Shown here in pieces: positions 11,130 to 41,615 of a stretch of DNA of 64,000 bases. This stretch comes from Endomychus coccineus (taxonomy: Eukaryota; Arthropoda; Insecta; Coleoptera; Endomychidae). The notes beneath the pieces were generated by a model. It did not search any database and was not told the DNA's origin. It saw nothing but the letters and a program-made list of their open reading frames with translations. The stretch's first letter is position 1; each line of letters opens with the position of its first letter. The stretch is from the NCBI GenBank assembly GCA_958510875.1, contig OY294067.1, positions 277,717,242 through 277,781,241 on the forward strand, given 5' to 3'. The position numbers and the translations under genes are program-made.

Positions 11130-12580
11130 ATAATGAAATCTTACATTTTCCGGAATGTACACCGAAAGTTTCATCATGGCACAGAGATGGTGAATGAGTC
11201 CTTACGCATAAAGATGAGTGCACAAAACCAGAATACTCCATTCAAAATTTCCAAGTATCTGATATTTTCTAATAGAAGAGGCAACACTGCGCGTTCGAAT
11301 GTTAGAAAGAGGCACCATAGCCAATCATATAACTAACCAACGTTTCAAAATTATAAACTCTAGGGTTACTATTACTCCGTATCAATCCAACGTGAGTGAT
11401 GGTGAATATAAATTAAGGTGTGGGTATTCTTAGGTTTTCAGCAGTTTATAACTTCACATCTTAATGAAACATCATTTTCTTTTGACGCGTTCCGGCTTTC
11501 GCCTTCTTCATTCTTATTGATTGTGATTCACATTGTTATAATGTGTATATTTCACTGTAGCACACTCACTCATCGTAAGTTTAAATTCAGTCTCAAAGAA
11601 GTTTATAAATACGCGTTTTATGTTCAAACGCAAACAATAATTTGAACTGTATTTATTTCATTTTTGTTTGTTCCCTATAGCCACTGAAAGCGTTTCTGAT
11701 TGCTTGGCGTAGGGTGAATGAAAGCTAGGGCAGGACCACTTTTTTTGTGCACTAAGCTTCCACCCTAACAATGATTCCACTATATTCTCATGCTTTTTTT
11801 AGAAACTCCCACATTTGTACCAGACTTCCCCGACTTTCATCTTAACGTACACCAAATTTCTGGGGCGGATTGTCTCACGAGAGACCTCAATTTAAAGCTA
11901 CCTCCATGTAGTGCGTTCTTGGTTATTTTTTTTAAATAAGTCCCAATCAAATATTTATCACAAATAGGCTAAAAGCTGCTCTATGTTGTGACAGTTGTGT
12001 ATATGAATATGTTACTTCCTTCGGCCACATGGTAAATTCAATGCATTTGGAATTTTTTCTATTGACGTTATTGCTAACCAATTGCACAAGGTTTCATCGA
12101 AATTCATTTTGATGAACTCAAAAAGACGTTTTCGTCATTTAACGCTTTATTGACAAGACCAAAAGTTTTTGGAAAAATGCATTCCTGGCTCCTAGAATTA
12201 CAACAAGCTCCATGAGAGAGCGAAACAGCTGTCTAGAATTATTAGTTTGAAGCGTTACTGATCGATCTAGATAAGAGAGACTATATCATTGTTACATGGC
12301 AGAATTTCTCAATTGTTACAACTTATACATGTTCATGAATGTGTTGGAAATATGTAAATATTAAACCTGAATTTTTTGTTAAATCATATTGTTTTATGGT
12401 TATAAGTTGATGGTTGTGTTTAATTGAAAATTTATTGAGTATTCAATCTGAATGAATCAGATGATGAACTATGAAACTATTTATCATTTTGTATATGTTC
12501 TAAATAATAAAATGTTAGTGCTGGTATTTTTCATGGATTGTCTTATTTGTTCATCGTATCAAGCTAGTTCCAAACCAGTT
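11130..12580. repeat. X3: third, partial copy of the X repeat
   Basis: It matches X2 from about 9596 (shared 'aatattccattcaaaatttccaa' region) through to about 10620, and ends before the caspase-like exon. It contains about 300 bp (11755-12055) not present at that place in X1 or X2. Confidence 0.7.
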
Positions 12581-12838
12581 ATAAAATTTTGTGACTAAAC
12601 TTCCACCCTATAACAATGATTCCACAAAATTTCCATGATTTTTTTTTAAACTCCCACAATTGCGGGTTACCACAATTTGTAGCTACTATGAAATGAGTTC
12701 TGGGTTCTTTTTGATGAATAAGTCTCAAACAAATATTTATCACAAATATGCTAAATACTGCTCTAAGTTGTAAATGTTGTGTATTGAATATGTTACTTCC
12801 TTCGTCCACATGGTAAATTCAATTCATTTGAAATATTG
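11755..12838. repeat. Pair of diverged 240-300-bp direct repeats
   Basis: 11755-12055 and 12600-12838 share the same order of blocks: 'aatgattccac', 'aaactcccaca', 'aaatatttatcacaaat', 'gaatatgttacttccttcg' and 'ccacatggtaaattcaat'. The first is embedded in X3, the second lies just after it, so X3 may be two overlapping partial copies. Confidence 0.65.
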
Positions 12839-13410
12839 ATACAAGCTAGATATGACGTTCGGAATTTACTGGCATGTAAATTCAATGACGTACCTTGAGC
12901 CGTTTTCGAGTTCTTGAGCTGAGCGTTCCACTGAAATACTCGAAGCTATTCGCTGTGCTTCGAGCACTGTTCGGTACGCTCACTATCTGGCCGACTGAAT
13001 TTACTAATTCAGGTGAGTTGTTAGTCTAAATTCGGAAATTTAAATGTTGATGGTCGGTCAAGGTCGAAGCGGGATTGGTTGGTTGGTATTGGTTGAGATG
13101 GTAGCAGGCTTAATATATAGTTCAGCTAAGACCCTTGTACACTATCCCCTGCTACTTTTTCCGGGGGGTATGTGGATACCCCGCTACTTGGCAGAATCCT
13201 AAGATCTGATTTACGCTTAGATCCTTTATGTCATCGGCCGTTATGATCCTGGACCGCAAAATCTTGCTCTATCTAAAACAGCAAAAGTCTGCTGCGACTC
13301 TTGTGTTTGTTCGTGACCCATCCGTATACCAAATTGTATCGGGCTTTGGCGTGCGGCCATTCTCCTATTCCTTCCTTAACGGGATGACGACCATAGAATA
13401 GTGCTCCGCG
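12839..13410. other. GC-richer spacer before the segmental duplication
   Basis: The sequence is GC-richer than its left flank, with no identified frame. It may be the 3' part of the minus-strand R1-like LINE that begins at 13411, but no poly-A or end was recognised. Confidence 0.3.
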
Positions 13411-14330
13411 AGCCACAGGATTTTGATTGTGTTCTGCGGTTCTAGTAGCAACTTTTCAGGCTGCCCCTTAAATAGACGGGCTTGGTCCGCACTCTATCTC
13501 TTGTAGGAGTCATTGCAGCTAAGCCTGTAGACCGCGAGACTCCTCATCGGCACTGATAGGTGTGGCCCGCTCAGCAAGGCCCTCAATGCTGCAGTCGGTG
13601 TAGTTTTCCTCGTCACCAGTTCGGTTTTTCTCCACCATACGAGGACTGTATGAGTCTTGTGATGATAATAACTGAGTAGATCCACATCAGCTGCTTAGGC
13701 TCCAAGCCCCACTTCATGTCAATTGCTCTCCTACACTGCCAAAGGATTATCATAGCATTTTGGCACCTAGTCTCTAGATGCCTCTGCCCGAGTAGTTTTT
13801 TGTTCAGGGTGACTACCACATATTTCACCGTCTCGGAACAGTCAACTGACTTGCCCCTGATTACCATCTTCTGCAGAGGCACATTTTGTATCTTCTGGAG
13901 AAGATGATCATGGTAGTAGCTGAATGGAGAGTTTGTTCTCTCTACTCCACACTTCTGTAATTATAAAGGATTGTTGAACAAGCCCCTGCAAGGTATCCTC
14001 GGAGATTCCTCTGGAGAATATGACGATGTCATCCGCATAACCTACCGCCTTAATACCAGCACGGTTCCACCTTCATAGTAGCTGATCCATTACCAAACTC
14101 TATAAAAGTTTGGAGAGTACCCTACACTGTGGACACCCTTCTGATACAGATTATAACCTTGCCACGTCGTGGCTAAGGCGAAAGACGCTTACACGAAACA
14201 CGGAGTGAATGTAGCGAACGAAGTCTTTCCTCCTTTCAGCTCACTAATCCACTCCGTTCTAACCCTCCGGGCATATGCGTAACGTACTGACAAACCTCCC
14301 AGTAATATCTCAGAATGAATGTGATGAATA
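13411..14330 (-). pseudogene. R1-like LINE reverse-transcriptase relic (unit A)
   Basis: On the minus strand 14028-14039 encodes the RT active site YADD within VGYADDIVIFSRGISED. Lower down, 13613-13882 encodes KYVVVTLNKKL, then CQNAMIILWQCRRAI, then KWGLEPKQLMWIY, the usual thumb region of R1/jockey RTs (Y-LGV-x-LD ... C-x-x-A ... KWGL). Frames shift between the blocks. A diverged copy is at the start of unit B (44490-45420), so the LINE was present before the duplication. Confidence 0.75.
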
Positions 14331-14580
14331 TCTATCACCAAGAGCTCTTGAATTTTTCAATGAAACCTGGGGTATCAAAAGCCAAAATGCCAAAAATAAT
14401 CCTAAGAGTACTCGTAGTATTTAATGCGTTTGTATCCGTTACGATATAACTATGTGACGTCACGCTTGTTCTCCCCTGTCTGTAATTTCTAGTATGCAAT
14501 AGTCCATTATGATGAAATCCTATGACATTCATGGTTAATATAATATATAAGCATTAGACACACGAAAATGCTATGCGATT

Positions 14581-15610
14581 CAAACTTATTTTATTTCTCA
14601 ACATAATCTCTTTGTAGCCCAATACACTTCGTCCAACGTTTTACAAATTTTTCGAACCTGTCCAAATAATAAAATTTCTGCAAGACTTCAGAATAGGCGT
14701 TAGATAAAAATCGCAGGAAGCCAAATCTGTAGAATATGGTGGATCACAACCAATTCGTTGCGGAATTCATGCAATTTTGGTATTGCGACTGAGGACCTGT
14801 GCGCCGGTGCGTTCTCCTGGTGGAAGAGCTTTTTTTCTTTGCCAAATGAGGCCGCTTTCGCTTCAAATCGGCGTCGAATCGATCCAACAGCTCTAGATAA
14901 TATACGTGATCGTTTTGCCCTTTTCGCGGTAATTGATATGAACGATTATGTGTGCATCCCAAAAAACTGTCGCCATGACTTTGTTGGCCGAAAAACCGAC
15001 TTTGGCCTCTTTCGGCTCCGACTCGCCAGGACAAGTCCACTATTTCGACTATTCTTCAGTCTCTGGTGTGCTGTGATGGATCCATGTTTCTTCCGCGGTT
15101 ACGAATCGGCGCAAAATGTCCTCCTTATCGCGCTTGAACATCGCCAAACATATCTTTGAAGTTGTCACACGGTCGCGCTTGTTGTCTACAGAGAGCAAAT
15201 GCGGCACCCATCTGGCTGATAGCTGTCTCATATTCAAAAATGTATGCAAAATTTTCCGTACCCATTCGGTTCAGATGCCCATAGCCTCAGCAATCTCGTG
15301 CACTTTCGCCGATCGTCCAATATCATATGGATTTTATCGACGATTTTTGGCCTCAATTGGATGACCAGAACGTTCTTTGTCCTTTGTGGTCACACTACCA
15401 CAACGAAAATCAGTAAACCACCTGTGGATCATCCCAATTGATGGTGATGAGTCTCCATAATGTTTAAGGAGCGATGTTTTGGTTTGTGTAAAGTTTTTCC
15501 ACGCAAGAAATAATGTTTAATCAAGACGAGAAATTCACAATTCTTCAAGGTTGCTTGCTTTCGATGGGTGTCAAAACAGAACTGAATGACATATCAGTAT
15601 GGAAATTTTA
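14581..15610 (-). pseudogene. Mariner-family transposase relic (unit A)
   Basis: Minus-strand pieces read RWVPHLLSVDNKRDRVTTSK, then RRFVTAEETWIHHSTPE, and further on LLDRFDADLKRKRPHLAKKK. These are standard mariner transposase blocks: the VTxDETWIH block normally supplies the first catalytic Asp, here changed to A-E-E. The parts fall in different frames with stops, so the gene is dead. The same relic occurs in unit B, where a Copia piece interrupts it. Confidence 0.8.
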
Positions 15611-16186
15611 ATGCGTTCTAGTAAAAATGATACATCACAAATGTCACATGGAATTTTGAATCGTGGCTCCATCTGTTTTATTTTTCAGGGACTTGTCACC
15701 TTGCCCGTAGTAGAGCTTCATTTCGCAATACGGATAAAATTCCATATCACAAAGTAAAGAGTGACTGTCTGCATGGTTATGCTTGTCGCAATGTTTGACG
15801 AAGTGGGAAATTAACTTCAGCAAAGTAAAGAGAAGAATAGTTCCATTTAATTGTACCATAGTCCTGTCAGAATTCCAAGAACTGATGAAGATTGCGATAA
15901 CACAAAAAAAAACAGAAAAACGATTTGTGTACTTATTTTATTAATCACAACACGAGATAATCTACACAAATATTTGACTTTCAATGGAAGTTGTTTCGTA
16001 TGATGAAGGGATTGATTAAAATATGATAATCATCAAATAGAAGTATTTATATTTATATTTCGAATTAGAATAGATTAATGTTTTTTTTGAGAGCAGTGAA
16101 TGATCAATTGAACTGTTTTCTATTTTTTATTTTGAATAGGAATTTCACATTCCAGCAACGCGATTGTGGTGTTGGAGGTGATATCT
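15611..16186. other. Former 3' flank and C-terminal end of caspase A
   Basis: 15860-16186 aligns with 49150-49443 of unit B. Bases 16150-16186, minus strand, encode ISPPTPQSRC, the counterpart of the C-terminus of caspase B (ISPPKPHSPC). They are now cut off from the gene by the element at 16187-20095. Confidence 0.7.
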
Positions 16187-16282
16187 CAGGGACGAAGCCA
16201 GGTTTTTCTTGAAGGTGTGGGGGGTGTAGAGAACACACACACTAAGTTATCTTCATAATTCAGAAAATTTAATTCTATATCT

Positions 16283-16284
<2 letters not shown>

Positions 16285-16358
<74 letters not shown>
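16285..16358. repeat. (TA)n tract, 74 bp
   Basis: Pure alternating TA. It joins a plus-oriented unit segment (ending ATATCTCTTA) to an inverted segment (AAACAAGTTTAAAGTTTCTT) of the same family. Confidence 0.95.
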
Positions 16359-16361
<3 letters not shown>

Positions 16362-16480
16362 AAGTTTAAAGTTTCTTTGCCTAAGTGGTCTATGGTAGGG
16401 CATCGAATCGCATTGTGTTCATCAATGATCTACTATCCTTTCAGAGGTTTATATTCACAAAAATATAAAAATCTAACAGG

Positions 16481-16553
16481 ACCGAAGTGGTGTAATTGGT
16501 AAACACCCTGGACTAGAAATCCAGTAATGTGGGTTCGAGTCCCGCCTATGGTT
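16481..16553 (+). tRNA. tRNA-like Pol III gene copy 1 (AGA anticodon position)
   Basis: A 73-base cloverleaf can be drawn: acceptor ACCGAAG/CTATGGT (one A-A mismatch), D stem GTGT/ACAC (one base shift), anticodon stem CTGGA/TCCAG with loop CTAGAAA, and a T arm with GTTCGA. The A box (TGGTGTAATTGG) and B box (GGTTCGAGTCC) fit Pol III promoters, and TTTT follows 6 bases after the end. The anticodon position reads AGA (Ser), yet the variable loop is only about 4 bases, unlike tRNA-Ser. Stem sequences look most like tRNA-Gln. This copy has T instead of A after the anticodon stem and a G in the T loop. Confidence 0.6.
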
Positions 16554-16562
16554 CAATCTTTT

Positions 16563-16645
16563 ACGTTTATTCATCTTTATAATCCTATGTTAAATTATCT
16601 AAGTTATCTTCATAATTCAGAAAATTTAATTCTATATCTCTTAAG

Positions 16646-16728
<83 letters not shown>

Positions 16729-16802
16729 AGATATAGAATTAAATTTTCTGAATTATGAAGATATAGATAGATAATTTAACATAGGATTATGAAGATGAAT
16801 AA
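16563..16802. repeat. Palindrome centred on a (TA)n tract
   Basis: The arm 16563-16646 (ending CTATATCTCTTAAGTT) is repeated inverted at 16727-16800 (AGAGATATAGAATTAAATTT...), separated by 80 bp of pure TA at 16647-16726. The right arm ends inside the next tRNA-like body, which it truncates. Confidence 0.85.
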
Positions 16803-16853
16803 ACACCCTGGACTAGGAATCCAGAAATGTGGGTTCGAATCCCGCCTATGGTT
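16801..16853 (+). pseudogene. Truncated tRNA-like copy 2 (5' half missing)
   Basis: The body begins at AAACACCC, so the acceptor 5' strand and the A box are lost at the palindrome junction. The anticodon stem, B box and TTTT terminator remain. Confidence 0.8.
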
Positions 16854-17253
16854 CAATCTTTTACGTTTATTCATCTTTATAATCCTATGTTAAATTATCT
16901 AAGTTATCTTCATAATTCAGGAAATTTCATTCTATATCTCTTAAGTTAAATACATGATAGTGGCCAATTAGGCAAGGAAACTTTAAACTTGTTTATAATT
17001 AACCAGAACAATTCTCAGTCAGTTCTATTGAAATATATAAGAACCGAGATGCTGTCATTTGAATAAGAACTGTCAAGTAACTGCCAACCATAGCAGTACT
17101 AACCTACAATCCTTACTTCAAAAAACGACTGAACTTCAGATGAATGTGCGTGAATAGTTGATCTATGGTAGGGCATCGAATCGCATTGTGTTCATCAATG
17201 ATCTACTATCCTTTCAGAGGTTTATATTTACAAAAATATAAAAATCTAACAGG

Positions 17254-17326
17254 ACCGAAGTGGTGTAATTGGTAAACACCCGGGACTAGAAATCCAGAAA
17301 TGTGGGTTCGAATCCCGCCTATGGTT
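17254..17326 (+). tRNA. tRNA-like Pol III gene copy 3
   Basis: Same fold as copy 1, with the canonical B box GGTTCGAATCC and TTTT just downstream. The anticodon stem has CGGGA in place of CTGGA, which weakens two pairs. It lies 473 bp before copy 4. Confidence 0.6.
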
Positions 17327-17726
17327 CAATCTTTTACGTTTATTCATCTTTATAATCCTATGTTAAATTATCTAAGTTATCTTCATAATTCAGGAAATTT
17401 CATTCTATATCTCTTAAGTTACATACACGATAGTGGCCAATTAGGCAAAGAAACTTTAAACTTGTTTATAATTAACCAGAACAATTCTCAGTCAGTTCTA
17501 TTGAAATATATAAGAACCGAGATGCTGTCATTTGAATAAGAACTGTCAAGTAACTGCCAACCATAGCAGTACTAACCTACAATCCTTACTTCAAAAAACG
17601 ACTGACCTTCAGATGAATGTGCGTGAATAGTTGATCTATGGTAGGGCATCGAATCGCATTGTGTTCATCAATGATCTACTATCCTTTCAGAGGTTTATAT
17701 TTACAAAAATATAGAAATCTAACAGG

Positions 17727-17799
17727 AGCGAAGTGGTTTAATTGGTAAACACCCTGGACTAGAAATCCAGAAATGTGGGTTCGAATCCCGCCTATGGTT
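17727..17799 (+). tRNA. tRNA-like Pol III gene copy 4
   Basis: The intact anticodon arm and T arm are kept. The acceptor starts AGCGAAG and the A box reads TGGTTTAATTGG, each one base from the consensus of the family. Confidence 0.6.
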
Positions 17800-17938
17800 C
17801 AATCTTTTACGTTTATTCATCTTTATAATCCTATGTTAAATTATCTAAGTTATCTTCATAATTCAGAAAATTTAATTCTATATCTCTTAAGTTACATACA
17901 CGATAGTGGCCAATTAGGCAAAGAAACTTTAAATTTGT

Positions 17939-17941
<3 letters not shown>

Positions 17942-17971
<30 letters not shown>
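17942..17971. repeat. (TA)n tract, 30 bp
   Basis: It ends the tRNA-like array; beyond it, similarity to the unit stops. Confidence 0.95.
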
Positions 17972-17974
<3 letters not shown>

Positions 17975-18439
17975 ATAGGGTGATTCCTTCTGAAATCGAC
18001 CACCCTATCCTGCACATTTTTTCTTCTACGTTTGCATAAATAAAAATGTACATCCGTGAAGCTTGGACGGTCTACTTTTAGAATACAGCGCGTTTCAGCG
18101 ATGGGAGGCATGAAACAAGGGATGAACATCCATCAAAAATTTCATAAAAAGCTTGGCAAGGTTGGCGAAAATTTTACGATGCTTAGCGACCCAGTGGAAA
18201 GTGTTTGTTAGGGTACCAATAACAACCCCCTGAAATTTCTATTTCCCAAAGTGGGTACAACCCCTTTTTTTGGCTAAAAAGGGTTTTTTGACATTTTTAA
18301 GGGTAGTTTAGCAAAAAAAAATTAATATCTCTGGTTGTTTTGAAAATTAAGAAACCAAAGTAGTCCTCTTTTATTGTCAATGTCCAAGGAACTTTCAGTC
18401 CAAATTTCAAGTTGATCCGACCACCCCCTCCCCGTAATA

Positions 18440-19560
18440 GGTATATATATACTCATATATGCAAGGAATCTTGCGTAAGGGCTAAGTCGGTCATTATTCA
18501 ATCGATTTGGCTGAAATTTGAACTGAAGATAGGTGTTATGCTCTATTGGATAGTTTTCTAGAAATTCAACTTTAGGTAAATTTTTAAGTTATCTTTCAAA
18601 TCAAGATATCTCATGTCATTTACATCCGATCTGGATCTGCTTTGCGGGAAAATGTAGGTATTCACATATAGTCTTATGTCATGGAACTCAATTTTTATTC
18701 TTTTTCTGGCCTATATTGGCCATTTTCGGTATTAATATCCCCAAAACTGGCGTCAAATTAATTAATATTAAGTTTCTAAAAGTGCGAAATTTCGCAATTT
18801 TATGAGAATATTATGAGGCTCAAAAGTTGATAGCGCTTTAGGCTCCGGGATTTTCACGTGGCCTATCGAAATTAGAAGGTTCAAATTGTATAAAAACATG
18901 ATTGAATGGACGCCAGACGTCCTATGTAATTAGTTATGAACGTAATCATTTTGACGTTTCCCTCGAGAAGCTCGCTACGCGTCAGTTAGAGTTTATACAT
19001 TTTACCTCGTTCTTGTTATGTTTCATGCCCCGTGCGGGCGGCGCAAGGTGTAATAAAGTATTTCGCCTGTGGGCCGCTAGCTTTCACCAGCTTCGGGTAT
19101 ATTTTAGTAGCTAGAAAATTCCCTTTGGTACGTCGCACGTTAGACGCGAGTAGCTAAGACTTGAGAGTACCTGTTTCTATTTTAATTAAAGTTTCCTATT
19201 TAATGAAATCTAATTACATGGAGCGAAAACGGCACGCGAAAAGTCGTCGTAGAACCGTATTAGGTACAACCAGTTTCCACTTTTCTAACTAGCCAGCTAC
19301 GCGCTCCTCACGTGAACGTCAATCGATTTATCTCAAATTGACCAAAATGGCCAATATAGGCCGGAAAAAAAATAAATAAAAAATGAGTTCCATGACATAA
19401 AACCATATGCGAATACCTACATTTTTTCGCAAAGCAGATCCTGATCGGATGTAAATGGCATGAGATATCATAATTTGAAAAATAACTAAAAAATTGACTT
19501 AAAGTTGAATTTCTGGAAAACTATTCAGTATAATATACTGAACTATAATAAATTTAATTA
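18440..19560. mobile_element. Foldback-type element with roughly 200-bp inverted arms
   Basis: 18540-18745 and 19335-19545 are inverted copies: both carry GGCCTATATTGGCCATTTT (19 bases), TCATGGAACTCA / TGAGTTCCATGA and the AAGTTGAATTTCT block. The inner 600 bp has no recognised gene and a GC-richer centre around 19000-19120. The ends are not exactly defined. Confidence 0.75.
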
Positions 19561-19609
19561 TTATATTATGTGGAATATTTTTTGAAGCTCTTGAAAGATG
19601 AATATTTCA

Positions 19610-19970
19610 AAAGGGGCGGGATGTTGAGGACGTTGAGAACTCCGTGTTGGTCGTTGTAGTTATTATTCTAATAAGATGGCAATAACCGATCGGTGGCAGC
19701 AAATGTTTATTGCTTTATTATTTCGATGTCCTTAGGACAAAGCTTTATTAGGGTTTAAACCCCGGAATTTCCAGAGGTCGGTAGTTCTTCGTTCACATTT
19801 TAAACATCTTGTTTCAGTAAGTAAGTAAGTTGTAATTAGCAAGAGGTAGCAGTTTGGTTTAAGTTATTTATTCGGCAGATATTATAGGATAAACATCATT
19901 ATTGATTAAAGGAAAACGTTTTGAAATTGTCAGTTTAATAAAAGGTTGTGTGATCCCTCGAATTCACACT
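19610..19970 (+). repeat. Probable LTR of a retrotransposon with adjoining polypurine tract
   Basis: AAAAGGGGCGGGA just before TGTTGAGGACG looks like a polypurine tract followed by a 5'-TG LTR start at 19623. A plausible CA end is near 19967 (AATTCACA), followed by CTGGTCCTT. A poly-A signal AATAAA is present near 19938. No second LTR or pol gene is in the window, so the call is tentative. Confidence 0.4.
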
Positions 19971-19975
19971 GGTCC

Positions 19976-38334
<18,359 letters not shown>

Positions 38335-38829
38335 GAATTTTTTTATTTGGAAGAGCTTATCTAACCAAACCGGATGTCTAATTTTTTTAGCAGATTCATT
38401 TTTGTATTCAGCTGCTTCCTTGGAATTAACTCATGATATATTCAGAATTGTGAAAAATTTGATTATGCAGAAGACGAACATCTTTTGAGCATATTATGGA
38501 AATGTTCATCTATAAATAGTATTGACATTGAGTGACTGGAGTTAGCTGGTCGTTAGTTCGGTCCTGCACAGAATGGTCGGCTACATCCCATCCCTACACA
38601 TTAGACACCCTATACGTGCTTTACTCGAAATACCGAAAAAGCCGATAAAGCCGCATGCATGTGTTTATACCATATAAGGTTAGATAAGTTTGTTAAACTA
38701 TCATCAAAAGCAGTAATATAAAGAATATTTTACCCAGACATTTTGCCAATCATTACAGTTGACATTTTCTGAGCAAGCTTGAGGCTTGAACTGAAACTGA
38801 TTCTTATGATTTCTGTAGCGGTATTCATC

Positions 38830-40130
38830 GTAGGAAAACAACCTTTACGCTACACAGTTCACTGCCTTTATTCCGGTGGTTAACTCCGTTCTGGAATCTG
38901 ACCCTGCCTTTGTGTGATCATGTGCGAATTGGAATATTCTAGGATGGGTTTTCAAATGTTGGGAAATATCCTGGAGTCACGGTTCAGATTATTTGGATGT
39001 TTTAGGATTTTCATCGCTTCAAGAGTTTTTCGTTGATAGAAGTTTGGGGGTAGGGCTAGGATTTTAGTATTTTTGAAAAGTATATGATTATTATTAGTGT
39101 CAAATTTATGTTTCGAAAGTGCAGATCTACTGGTCACAAAGCCTTGCACAGCGCTCATGTTCTTTCACTCGAGTACGACCTGTTTCACCAATGTAGGCCT
39201 TACCCTAAGAGCAGGGAATGCTATTAACACCTCCTAAACGGAGAGGAATCTTTGATATAACTGAATATGAAGGATCGAATTTCCAAAATCCTTAAGAATC
39301 ATGATATTTCTACTCGATTTCCACACTTCCAAAACTATCTCAGCTTTACAAATCTATGAAAGATCCTCTCCCTCCTCTTCATTTTCAAGGTGTTTATAGA
39401 ATTCCCTATTCTTGCAGTAAAGTCTACATTGGTAAAAAACAGGTCGTACAGTAGCTACTCGCGTGAAAGAATGTGAGCGCTGTACAGGGCTTCGTGACAC
39501 CAATGGATCTGCACTTGTAGAACACAAGATTGACACTATTCCTATCCCGACCCCCCATATTCTCTCAGCAAAACATTTTCGAAACGATAGAAATGCTAAA
39601 ACACCCAAATAATCTAAGCCGTGACTCAAGATATTATCTTACTCACATTCGGAAACTCATTCTCGAAAATTCCACTTCGTACATGATCACACAACGGCAG
39701 GGTCAGGTGCCAGAATGGAGTCAACCATCGGAATAAAGGCAGTGAACTGTGTAGCGCGACAGTCATGTCGGTATCAAGTCGTGCTATTGTGACGCAGAAT
39801 CCATCCGCAAGCCAAGATTTTTCAAGATTAGCTATCGGCGGAAGTCTACTATTCAAGATTTCGATTGTTTTTTTTTAATATTTCCAAGCCCCAATATTCT
39901 ATAACGAAAAATTCTTGCAACGATAAAAATCCTAAGATATTCAAATAATCTAAACCGTTACTCAAGACATTACCTTCCCAACATTTGGGAACCCATTCTC
40001 GAAAATTCCACTTCTCACATGATCACACAACAATGGTTGGCGAAACGTCGACATCAACTCGCGCTTTTGTGACGCAGAATCCATACAAAAGCAAAGAATT
40101 TTCAAGAATATTTTACACATAAGGACCATG
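38830..40130. mobile_element. Cluster of three Penelope-like 3' ends in opposed orientations
   Basis: 38860-39200 (minus) and 39350-39860 (plus) are inverted relative to each other; both encode K-HPNNL-x-RDSR and C-x-x-VYIGK-like endonuclease text and share GGCAGTGAACTGTGTAGCG. A third, diverged plus copy follows at 39880-40130 (CATGATCACACAA...GTGACGCAGAATCCAT). No RT core is present. Unit B lacks the cluster. Confidence 0.7.
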
Positions 40131-41480
40131 CTATGTTAGCATGTATATGGGTTTACCTACTTCATTGGTGACTCCAATGATGTATTCATCGCCCAAAAGA
40201 AAATCTGGTGAATTGAGATTTATCACTGAGAATCAGGCCAAGATAAATGTCTTGATCATCTCAAGACAGATATTGAACGAATGAGAGTTAAAGTTTATTT
40301 CCATTCTATGTTTGGTTCACCCTAGTAATATTGAACATCCTGCATATATGAAATAATTTCAAAATGCAAAATTTACACCCATAACCCATGAGGTAATGTT
40401 TACATGACATGCTGCTAAAACATCGACACCATGTTCTTGATAGACCACCCCATGACATAGAGTATAATTATCGTTTTAGCTGTTTCTACTTTATATTCAA
40501 TTATTAAAACTTTAGAAACAACATCGCAGCGGCAGAACCGACGCTTTAACTGGTTCTGTAGGTATTAGCAGTTTCTTCTTATATAGTATCGGACGGTATT
40601 TATCTTGGATATGGTGGTTTCATGAGAGGGTAAAGAATAGCTTGCTATATGTTGAGAGAGCATAACAATCTCAGGGTGGTCAGCTCAGGACGTAGGACGT
40701 CAGTATTATACCAGCACCAGTCGGAAGAATGAGCAAGTCGCTGTGTATGCCTCGGGAGGGGAGAGAGGAGGGGCGCACAGCAGTGCGTTTCTCTTGTTCA
40801 TGTGGTATTATCATATCATTGCGTTCTTTGTTGCACGTGTAGATTTATGTCCATACCTCAGAAGAATTGTTTCCGATACCGTATAGTATTTCATAATACA
40901 CTATTAACACATATACACACATACCTTGGCTACGTGAATAACTGGGTCTAATTTACCCTTCCATACAAACTTGGAGTGCTTCCTTTCAGCTGGGAGACAG
41001 CTAGAGTTCAACCAATTCCAAAAAGTGGAAAGAAGACCCTTCCCATTGCACAACTATCTGTGATTTTTAAAGTAATGGAGGAAGCAATAAACATCGAACG
41101 AGAGACGTGCTTGCCTTTTATTGCTACCGGTAGGATCGAAAATCCATAAATATCTCGCAAATCGTGTAAAAAGCAAAAGCTCTGGTACACATTCTCTAGA
41201 GATAGAACCAAACTTCTTAGTCGAAGATTCCGCGGAAATCTCCCTATGGATTCGAAAATAGAACAAAATTAGGCCATTTCGAAAATATCCAATTTTGATG
41301 TGTAATGTTCGCAATGAGAAACACAATAATTACAACGTTTATGTTGTACTAAATTAGCTTGTATGTTGTTTCAATTGTACATAAGTGTTACCTCGAACAC
41401 ATGCTGAAAACACCTGCTGCGTGCCCCTGCCTTGACCAGCGCAGTACCGTTATTGCTTGCATCAAGTAAACGGCGCGATG
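40131..41480. other. Unit A spacer, nothing recognised
   Basis: No coding frame was recognised in either orientation. Confidence 0.35.
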
Positions 41481-41484
41481 TAAT

Positions 41485-41615
41485 TTGAATCATGACAGTG
41501 AGTGGTGGGGGTTTGACGACATGACTATCGCAGTCTACTGGTATTCATTACAGGAGAATTGATTCCGACAGTGAAGTCATCACTTCCCCACCACACTCTC
41601 TGTCATGAGAGTTCG
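41485..41615. repeat. Hairpin shared by units A and B
   Basis: CATGACAGTGAGTGGTGGGG pairs with CCCCACCACACTCTCTGTCATG around an inner region with further pairing. The unit B copy is at 58082-58290, where the arms are longer. It precedes the duplication. Confidence 0.7.

Noticed and set aside
14758..15159. 133-codon plus-strand ORF
   Set aside because: It is antisense to the mariner transposase relic on the minus strand.
16481..16553. Calling the tRNA-like genes functional tRNA-Ser
   Set aside because: The variable arm is too short for serine tRNAs and the acceptor has a mismatch; only a tRNA-like label is justified.
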